Origin: Schizochytrium sp. CCTCC M209059
Lineage: Eukaryota; Sar; Bigyra; Thraustochytrida; Thraustochytriidae
DNA: 64,000 nt
NCBI GenBank assembly: GCA_000818945.1
Contig: KN805392.1
Location: 1-64,000 of the forward strand
Direction: 5' to 3'
Below are positions 57,588 through 64,000 of this stretch, one piece after another; the stretch's first letter is position 1; each line of letters opens with the position of its first letter. The position numbers were made by a program, and so were the translations under genes. The notes beneath the pieces are model-generated. The model saw nothing but the letters and a program-made list of their open reading frames with translations. It made no database searches and was not told the origin of the DNA.

Positions 57588-58877
57588 TCAATTTTCGACA
57601 GCGTCATCATCTGATGCATCATCGTCCTCTTCCTCCGACTCACTCGATGTATTCTCGACTACTTCGTCCTCGGGCTGGTCTCCAACGAGGTAAACTAGAT
57701 CATCAAAGATTTCCTGCTTGCAGCGCACAGCCTCTTCTAAAAACTGATGAACAATGAAACCGTGCGTAGCATTAGCTCTGATCGGCTTAACAGGCATGTC
57801 TGCCTCTTCGAGGAGCTCAATAAGCTTTTCCCCAGTTGGGCGGAGCGCGTCATCACTCGCGATTACGACTGTGCAGCGGGGGAGGCCTTCGACGCCAGCT
57901 ACCAATGGGGACAACCGTCGATCCTGAAGAGCCTTCTTTCGCTCCTCAATACCTCCTGGCACGTACGAATCAACAAAGAAGGCGAGCGTCGGGCGCGTGA
58001 GGACATACTGTGTGTCCTGAACCTCAATGTCGCCGACATCGGGAATATAGTAAAGAGCCGGGTATATGAGGACGAGATGCTGTGCGCGGAGTCGTGGAAA
58101 CTCGTTGGGGCGAAGGTCGGCGTCGAGGCCATCGCGCAAAAGTGAGGCAATGACAAGGGCGAAATTGCCTCCAGAGCTGTCGCCGCTGAGAACGAGCTTG
58201 CCATCCAGGTCGCAGTCGTCACCGAGAATGCCGCGGCCAATTGTTTTGGCCCAGCGAATCGTCTGAAAAGCGTCTCGGAGACCTGTGGGGAAGGGAAACT
58301 CTGGTGCCAGGCGATAGTCCATGGAAAGCACGACAAAGCCCTGCTGCGCGTACTCGAGACAGAGATTGTCCATGCCACCCGAGTCCTGATGGTTGATGCA
58401 AAAGCCGCCACCATGAAAGTAAATCAGCACAGGACGGCGCGGCGCAGCAGGATCCTGCTTTTCCGTGTGCAAATACACTCGCACGGTCATTTCGCCGCCA
58501 TCAGCATCGTCGATTTGCTCGTCGATAGAGTAGACACCATTTATGGCCTCTTCTTTGGGCACTGGTGGCACGCGGCTACCTTCCCGCAGGTTCTCCCAGC
58601 GATCCCGTGAAAAGTTGATATTTCCCTGACTATCAACGTACGCCCCAGCCCACCACATGAAGCAGGCGCCAATCTGATCCACGAGTCGCATCTTGAACGG
58701 GTGCGGCGAGGAGCAGTCGCATAGTGTCGTCTTGCAGCACCAGCACGGGGGCAAGAACTCGTTCGTCTCGTCGGCCATTTTGTTCAAGGTCTCCTCGCTA
58801 TCGTTTGCGAGACCCGGCGTGGAAGCCACGAGCTCCTTGCCCATGGCGTCCAACTGGGGGTCGGCATCGCGGTCCAT
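57588..58877 (-). CDS. Alpha/beta-hydrolase, hormone-sensitive-lipase (HGGG) type
   Basis: 429 residues from the ATG at 58877 (MDRDADPQLDAMG). The ATG is chosen because upstream in-frame sequence crosses the GTGTC repeat. The N-terminus has a Cys-rich CWCCKTTLCDC segment (about 45-55). The fold shows the oxyanion HGGGF, MDYRLAPEFPFP, nucleophile Ser in GDSSGG, Asp in ASDDALRP and His in NATHGF. The C-terminal tail is acidic. Members are lipases or esterases (HSL/AADAC group); substrate is not known. Confidence 0.92.
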   Translation of the reverse strand: MDRDADPQLDAMGKELVASTPGLANDSEETLNKMADETNEFLPPCWCCKTTLCDCSSPHPFKMRLVDQIGACFMWWAGAYVDSQGNINFSRDRWENLREGSRVPPVPKEEAINGVYSIDEQIDDADGGEMTVRVYLHTEKQDPAAPRRPVLIYFHGGGFCINHQDSGGMDNLCLEYAQQGFVVLSMDYRLAPEFPFPTGLRDAFQTIRWAKTIGRGILGDDCDLDGKLVLSGDSSGGNFALVIASLLRDGLDADLRPNEFPRLRAQHLVLIYPALYYIPDVGDIEVQDTQYVLTRPTLAFFVDSYVPGGIEERKKALQDRRLSPLVAGVEGLPRCTVVIASDDALRPTGEKLIELLEEADMPVKPIRANATHGFIVHQFLEEAVRCKQEIFDDLVYLVGDQPEDEVVENTSSESEEEDDDASDDDAVEN

Positions 58878-60027
58878 GAGGTGGCTCTCGTTTCTCCCTC
58901 GAGTCTTGTCGAGTCTTGTCGTGTCGTGTCGTGTCGTGTCGTGTCGTGTCGTGTCGTGTCGTGTCGTGTCGTGTCGTGTCGTGTCGTGTCGTGTCGTGTC
59001 GTGTCGTGTCGTGTCGTGTCGTGTCGTGTCGTGTCGTGTCGTGTCGTGTCGTGTCGTGTCGTGTCGTGTCGTGTCGTGTCGTGTCGTGTCGTGTCGTGTC
59101 GTGTCGTGTCGTGTCGTGTCGTGTCGTGTCGTGTCGTGTCGTGTCGTGTCGTGTCGTGTCTCCTGCCCGCTGTCGCTCTTCGCCGTTGCTTCGGCTGGGG
59201 CTTCTGCTCTCGCTCTTGCGTTCGCATCGATGGCTCTTGCAGTGCATCCGCATCTTCGTCTGAGTCCCACCGGGCGGGCCAGATTCGTGGCGACAGAGAT
59301 CCCGCACGCGGACGCAGTCGGGCAGCGGAATCGAGGCGAGGCGAGGCGAGCGCGCGGCCGGTCGAGGTTGCGATGGCCCGGCGCGTGCCGCGCGGAAGGC
59401 CCGGGCCGAGGGCAGGTCGCGAAGGAGCGAAAGCAGGAAGGTCGACGCAAGGTCGAGGGACCAAGGTTGAAGGTAAAAAAGGTAGCGAGCGAGCGCCTGC
59501 AGAGCGGCACGCGCCGACCGGCGTGCAGCCCGACTCGTGTCGCAACGACTGCAGTCGCGCGGCATATTCGGGTCGTCTCGTGTCTCCTGGGGCGGAGGTT
59601 GGAAAGCTTGGTTTGGGTGCCCGTGTGTAGTGGTGCCGAGAGGTCAAACTAAGTGAAGGAGGAAGGGTGTGTGCGGGCGGGCGATTGCTTCCTCGGACGA
59701 CACTCTGCTCGTGAAAAAGCCGAGTTTCTGCCTCTGCGCGTCATGCCATGCCAGCAGCCACTACCATGAAGCCTCGAACTCGCGCCAGCCCGGCAGACCT
59801 GCGCGCTTGTCGCGAAGAGGGCATCGCGCGCGCTTGGGCGAAGACAAAAGAAAAGACAAGACCAAAAGTGACGAGCGCGCGTCGCAAAGGAAATAAATCA
59901 TATCAATTCGCCAGGTCGCAAGCATGCTATACATGCAGAAGTCGCACGCACAGGCCTACGTACGTATACTACTACGAACGAACCAGTTGTTTGTGGTAGT
60001 ATCAGCCTGCAAAAATAATGGGGAAAC
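58878..60027. other. Upstream region of the hydrolase gene, with (GTGTC)48
   Basis: 1150 bases hold the pentanucleotide array (58921-59160) and then GC-rich sequence. GAGGCGAGGCGA units lie at 59334-59347. The 3' flank of the hypothetical gene at 60028 forms the other end. No gene is seen; long frames come from the repeat. Confidence 0.5.
58921..59160. repeat. (GTGTC)48 perfect pentanucleotide satellite
   Basis: Exactly 48 perfect GTGTC units (240 bases) sit 43 bases upstream of the hydrolase ATG. They contain no stop in any frame, giving frames that encode Arg-His-Asp-Thr-Thr repeats on the minus strand. GAGTCTTGTC copies (58901-58920) form an imperfect edge. Confidence 0.98.
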
Positions 60028-60867
60028 CTAATTCGCAAAAGGGCGCTGCTGCGTCGACCCCCTCCGGCGAGAGCGGACGAGAAGAGAGCTTGAATACGAA
60101 AGCTTGGGGGTTCTGTGTTTGGGACGCTGCGCGCGAGGAGCTTGCAAGGTCTCTTCGCGTGGGTCATGGTTGCATTCTTGATGGTGTTGTTCAGAGTGAA
60201 AGCGATGGTGGTGATGCGTATGCGTATTGTCCGCGCAATAGTCATTGTTTGCTTGAAAAATAGATGCGGCTTCCGAGGTCTTGTTCCGGTTGGCCTTCGC
60301 TTTCCGAGGCGATACAGACTCTCTGGTACAGTCAGGATCAGCTTCCATCGAAATTACGTCTTCTTGAGCCAGACCCCTCACAGAGCCCCAATCTTGAATG
60401 ATTGTCGCGGGCACGGCAGCGTCTTCATCTTCACAGCGTGTTTTCGGTGTTTTTGGCATAGGTGGCAGCAATATCTTACGACCCGAGCCGGGCAAATCCG
60501 CCTTGCGTCGGGTTTGTTCCTTGGCAACGCGCAAAAAGAATTCCAAATCCTCTTTGGCCTCGCGGTCTGCCTTTGACTCTGACTCGGCACCGGCTACGGC
60601 AGTGTTGCAATCTGGCTTTGATGGTGACGCGACGTCATCCATGGCAAGTATCGAGTTTTCTTTGCAAAGGTTATCCGTGATTGCGTCAGGCACAACAGAG
60701 TGGTTATTTCTTAGTTGTGATGCCTCGTTACGCGCCGACGAAAGAGAATGTTCAAGCACTCGATGAAGTGCAGATTCCGGAAGAGGCCCTTGTTTATGTT
60801 TTCTGCACTCAAGACGGAGTTGGCGGATCATTGCGCTGAGCGCCTCATCGTCTTGTAATGCTGCCAT
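60028..60867 (-). CDS. Hypothetical protein
   Basis: 279 residues from the ATG at 60867 (MAALQDDEALSAMIRQL). The first ~55 residues are helical; the rest is charged and probably disordered, with a His-rich stretch (THTHHHHRFHSEQHH) near residue 216. No domain was recognised. It is divergent from the tetraspanin-like gene. The frame could be real but support is moderate. Confidence 0.5.
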   Translation of the reverse strand: MAALQDDEALSAMIRQLRLECRKHKQGPLPESALHRVLEHSLSSARNEASQLRNNHSVVPDAITDNLCKENSILAMDDVASPSKPDCNTAVAGAESESKADREAKEDLEFFLRVAKEQTRRKADLPGSGRKILLPPMPKTPKTRCEDEDAAVPATIIQDWGSVRGLAQEDVISMEADPDCTRESVSPRKAKANRNKTSEAASIFQANNDYCADNTHTHHHHRFHSEQHHQECNHDPREETLQAPRAQRPKHRTPKLSYSSSLLVRSRRRGSTQQRPFAN

Positions 60868-60945
60868 CTCCTTTACCTTATGGCAGCAAACTGTCTAGAA
60901 TTTGTATCTCAGAGACCGCTTCTTCACTCGTCTTGCCAGGGGTTG

Positions 60946-60988
60946 GTTGGTTGGTTGATTCGTCGGTTGGTTGGTTGTTTGGTTGGTG
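60946..60988. repeat. (GGTT)n tetranucleotide repeat
   Basis: About eight GGTT units, interrupted once (GATTCGTC). Confidence 0.85.
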
Positions 60989-61518
60989 GTCAAAGAGACA
61001 AAATTAAAACCCACAACAACAACGTTCGTTCGAAAACAGCGACAACGATTTCCACGTTGTCTCTTTTAATCTCTCTCCGAGACTCCTCGCAAACGCGTTC
61101 TGTCCAGGACCCAAGCTGGACTCTCCTGTGAACCAGCCGCCTTCTTTGCTGCAAACCTATCCCAAAGCAGCGAATCAACGCCGGGCGAATAGACGCTAAG
61201 CGAGATCAAGTGAAGCTCCTCGGTCCCTCACTGACTTCTGCCGCTCGCGCTGCTCGCGCCCTGCCACGTCTTCGTTCGCCCGTCGCCAGAGAGAGCACAA
61301 GCCCCCCGCATGGCTCGAGCGAGTACTACGAATCTAACGCTCTCAACGGACACCCAGCGAGCCGGCGTAGGAGAGACACGTGCCGCGCGGTTGCCCGCGG
61401 TCCGCGAAGCGTCGCACGCGGCGGTGTCCACTTTCCCTCTTTCGGGGGGGGGCGCGGCACCGGACCGCGGGGCATCGCAGCGTCAACTTTGATGAGACAG
61501 GAGAAGAGGAGACAGGCA

Positions 61519-61558
61519 GTCAAACAAACAAACCAACCAACAAACAAACAAACAACAA
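61519..61558. repeat. (CAAA)/(CCAA) tetranucleotide repeat
   Basis: CAAACAAACAAACC-type units alternate with CCAACC, just over 260 bases upstream of the tetraspanin-like start. Confidence 0.8.
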
Positions 61559-61730
61559 ACCCGCATCCATCTGCGAAGTCCCTCGAGCGAGCGAGCGGGC
61601 GAGCGGCTGGCCGCGCACGAGACCCGCGGCAGCGAGGCCCCGCGGAGCTCCGGTCGCGTGAGCAAGTGGGTGGCGGAGCGGGGCTTGCAGGGGCTGGGCT
61701 GCGCTGGGCTTGGCCTGGACTTGGGCTGGG

Positions 61731-61756
61731 CGCTTGCTTGCTTGCTTGCTTGCTTG
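61731..61756. repeat. (GCTT)n tetranucleotide repeat
   Basis: About six GCTT units lie about 65 bases upstream of the ATG at 61821. Confidence 0.85.
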
Positions 61757-61820
61757 CACGCGCTGCCTAAAAGTGGGCGGGCGCGTGGACGAGCGAAAGT
61801 ACAGCGTTCGCGCCGGCAAG

Positions 61821-62780
61821 ATGGTGCTCGACAACATGAGCAAGGGCGACAAGATGCGCGTGTACCAGATGGTGGGCACGATCGTGTCCGGTCTGACGTG
61901 CGTCGGGGCCGTCGCGTACAGTATAGTTTTCTTGACCAGCTCCGACCCCCAACTTTCGCTCTCGCGCGAGTCTGCGCCGGAAGGGGCAGTCTACCTCGTG
62001 CTTGCGCCAGTCATTCTGCAGATTCTCGTATCCATTCTGGGTTTCCTCAGCGCGCTGCGCAAGGAACGCGAGTGGATCCTCATGTTCTTCGGCGTGCAAA
62101 TTGCGACGCTCGTATTTACGATGGCGGCCTTCATCTTTGTTCTCCTCATGGGAAATGGAACCTTGAGTGGCGGGACGCGCAAGTTGACCGATGCCCAAGC
62201 AGGTCGAATCACTTTGTCTGCGCTGACAAATCCAGAGACCTGGATCGAGTTTCAAGACGAGATTATCGACGGGAGCACCTGTTGTGGCCTCGAAGTCCGA
62301 TCCGCATACAACTCTGACGAGGGCGGCTACGCAGGTCTGCCTGATTTCGAACTTGAAAACATTTTTTCAGGTGACGCATGCGTTGGCTCCGGCATTGAGC
62401 AGGTCATCGCATTCAAGGCAAAGTGGCCGACTTTCAACGCAACGGTCAAGGAGGCAGCAGAGTCCGAGCTCCCATTTCAGCGTGATCGTTTCATCTGCTT
62501 CGACCGCGCTGTTACTGCCGTGAGACGACCTGCATTCGCGGGCGGAATTAGCGTGGGCATTTGTGTTCTCTCGAGCACAGGAGCTCTTGCCTGCGCAGCG
62601 ATGCTTCTTTACTCCATCAAGCAAGTCCACGGCGGACTCAAGCCCGAGGCGCTTTACCCCGAAGACGATGGCCTCCTTCCGTCAATGAGAAATCATTCGT
62701 GCTGCCCGTGCTTTCGATCCTCCGACTCCAGCAAGGCACTCCAGAACACCCGAGTCAACTTGAAGTTCGACGAGCTTTAG
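61821..62780 (+). CDS. Tetraspanin-like four-transmembrane protein
   Basis: 319 residues from the ATG at 61821 (MVLDNMSKGDK). Four transmembrane helices lie near residues 16-37, 54-77, 84-109 and 239-262. The large loop between TM3 and TM4 (about 110-238) contains the tetraspanin Cys-Cys-Gly motif (STCCGLEV), then DACVG and RFICFD cysteines. This fits a tetraspanin membrane organiser of the plasma membrane. The short cytosolic tail has CCPC, which may be palmitoylated. Sequence is divergent, so family membership rests on topology plus the CCG. Confidence 0.72.
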   Translation: MVLDNMSKGDKMRVYQMVGTIVSGLTCVGAVAYSIVFLTSSDPQLSLSRESAPEGAVYLVLAPVILQILVSILGFLSALRKEREWILMFFGVQIATLVFTMAAFIFVLLMGNGTLSGGTRKLTDAQAGRITLSALTNPETWIEFQDEIIDGSTCCGLEVRSAYNSDEGGYAGLPDFELENIFSGDACVGSGIEQVIAFKAKWPTFNATVKEAAESELPFQRDRFICFDRAVTAVRRPAFAGGISVGICVLSSTGALACAAMLLYSIKQVHGGLKPEALYPEDDGLLPSMRNHSCCPCFRSSDSSKALQNTRVNLKFDEL

Positions 62781-63134
62781 TCAGAAAGCGCCTTCTCTGC
62801 CCATGTTTTTGACGAGCTTTGGACGTCATTCTAGCTCGTACTTCTGTGTCCTTCCTCCATTTCCATCACCTCTTTTTCTCTTCAACAATGTCAACCTTTG
62901 TTTCTTTATCGTTATTCTTCATGTTATTATATCGAAGTATCGCGCTTGCAACGCGACGCGGAGTTGCTTAGAAGATCAGGACCAAATGCAAATACCAGTC
63001 TTCATCCGCAACTCTGTGTGCCCCACGTCTTCCCTTCTGTCTCTCTCGTAGTACTACTTAATCCCTCTTTTCTCCTTCCACGGCATACCGGGACCTTGAC
63101 GACGACAGTTCTTTTCCTTCCAAGTTTATGTTGT
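62781..63134. other. Intergenic spacer between convergent genes
   Basis: The 354 bases are T/C-rich and hold two 3' UTRs. No gene is seen. Confidence 0.5.
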
Positions 63135-63755
63135 TCATTTTGATGGTGCGTTTTGGTCGTCTCGACAATTGGATGGCGTGACCACGTCTGAGGGTCCTTG
63201 CGGACCAGCTCGACGCCCATGCAAATGGTCAGCTAAATGCTTGGCGAACTGCTGTGGTGCATCGAGTCCAAGCTCGTGAATAATTGCTTCGTCGCCTCGC
63301 TCGAGGCGATCGTGCACAATCAGATAGAGACTACCAAGCGAGGAAATGCCGGTGGACAATATCATCATCCATACTCCTCGCGAGTTGATTGGGAATTTGC
63401 CGTCGCGCAGGTGTCGCATAGCTGCAAAGTACCGCACCGTCGCGAACGCCAAGAATAAGAGCCCATTTCCCACGAGCAGCGCAGTCGCCGGTAAAATGTT
63501 ACTGGAGCGAATCTGCTTTACGCGTTGAGGGTTTTCCGTGCTCGCGTAAAAGAACGCGAGCCCAGAGCCCACGAACCCCAGGCCTGTTCGCGCCCACGCG
63601 AGAAAGGTCCGCTCGTTGGCGAGATGATCTCGCGCTGTCGAACCCGTGTTTTCCGCCGGGGGCTCGCTCCAAAGTCTGCGCGCGCCCCGGCGCGCATCTT
63701 GCTTGCGCGCCGTCGCCCAGAGCCGAAACCCCGTTCTTGAGCTACGCGCGAACAT
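63135..63755 (-). CDS. DUF202 (YidH-type) membrane protein, probably mitochondrial
   Basis: 206 residues from the ATG at 63755. The first ~30 residues are Arg-rich and free of acidic residues (MFARSSRTGFRLW...), like a mitochondrial presequence. The domain starts ARDHLANERTFLAWARTGLG, the DUF202 hallmark. Three hydrophobic segments follow: about 54-75, 84-110 and 124-146. The tail is soluble. DUF202 proteins occur in bacteria and in fungal VTC proteins, but their biochemical role alone is not clear. Mitochondrial location is inferred. Confidence 0.82.
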   Translation of the reverse strand: MFARSSRTGFRLWATARKQDARRGARRLWSEPPAENTGSTARDHLANERTFLAWARTGLGFVGSGLAFFYASTENPQRVKQIRSSNILPATALLVGNGLLFLAFATVRYFAAMRHLRDGKFPINSRGVWMMILSTGISSLGSLYLIVHDRLERGDEAIIHELGLDAPQQFAKHLADHLHGRRAGPQGPSDVVTPSNCRDDQNAPSK

Positions 63756-64000
63756 CTTTTCTTGCTTTGGGTGGGAAGCCGATTTTATTTTTTTTATGAC
63801 TTCCGATCTCCATTCGGGCTTTTGTTCAATTGATGTGAGAAAAAGATTATCTTGTTGTGAGCAAACACTAGGCCCTAGCATGTCCTCTGTGCCAATGCTG
63901 AGGTAGTACTGGGGAAGAGACGCAGCGCAACTTCCGGGTTGCAATAACTGTCAAATTGTCCATGCATGACAGTCAAAAAGAATTAGGGCCTACCTACCCA
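63756..64000. other. Upstream region of the DUF202 gene at the window end
   Basis: 245 AT-richer bases with a T9-type run (63786-63797). Presumably promoter. No further gene is seen. Confidence 0.45.

Larger units (their letters stand above)
60868..61820. promoter_or_regulatory. Divergent promoter region between the hypothetical and tetraspanin-like genes
   Basis: 953 bases are rich in simple repeats: GGTT units (60946-60988), CAAA/CCAA units (61519-61558) and GCTT units (61731-61756). Open frames between are Arg/Ala-rich without domain character. Confidence 0.45.

Noticed and set aside
58693..59652. Long plus-strand frames of up to 319 codons across the GTGTC array
   Set aside because: The repeat has no stop in any frame, so length is an artefact; the flanks show no protein character and the minus-strand hydrolase explains the left part.

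Overview
The window is nuclear DNA from a protist-like eukaryote. Genes are closely packed and almost all intronless, and coding GC is fairly high. Several genes form divergent head-to-head pairs that share a few hundred bases of promoter. The gaps are full of tetra- and pentanucleotide repeats. Flagellar (DRC9) and mitotic/centrosomal (HAUS6-like) genes point to a flagellate lineage. Together with intron poverty this suggests a stramenopile, most likely a labyrinthulomycete (thraustochytrid). That placement is inference: no rRNA or other phylogenetic marker is present.

Layout. 0.7-2.0 kb holds a trypsin-like secreted or surface protease, and 2.4-4.7 kb a membrane-anchored GH5 glucosidase of the glucocerebrosidase/steryl-glucosidase type. 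From 5.2 to 20.5 kb there are five RNA-metabolism genes: RIO3 kinase, MPP6 exosome cofactor, NOP9, CPSF3 (CPSF73) and PRPF31. Two less understood proteins lie among them. 20.9-26.5 kb holds a HAUS6-like augmin subunit, OGG1 and an unknown 714-residue protein. 26.8-31.7 kb is a giant GAF-containing protein. 32.3-36.0 kb holds a mitochondrial SLC25 carrier and an unknown multi-pass membrane protein, and 36.8-38.3 kb a CCCH zinc-finger gene cut by an assembly gap.

40.1-44.1 kb encodes a methionine-synthase-reductase-like flavoprotein with three tandem flavodoxin domains instead of one. This is the most unusual gene in the window. It is divergent from a PX-domain protein (44.8-45.9 kb). Next come a probable two-exon gene (46.2-47.2 kb), a NEK-like kinase (48.1-49.9 kb) and DRC9/IQCG, whose three exons can be read exactly (50.2-51.5 kb). 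After a 312-base gap flanked by poly-C and poly-G come a membrane-anchored GH20 hexosaminidase homologue lacking its catalytic Asp-Glu pair, a two-exon nitronate monooxygenase-like gene, an HSL-type hydrolase with 48 perfect GTGTC repeats just upstream, a hypothetical gene, a tetraspanin-like protein and a mitochondrial DUF202 protein.

The genes form no single pathway. Two functional groupings stand out: nuclear RNA processing and ribosome biogenesis (5-21 kb), and flagellum/spindle genes (HAUS6-like, DRC9, perhaps the NEK kinase). No tRNA, rRNA, CRISPR array or intact transposon was recognised.
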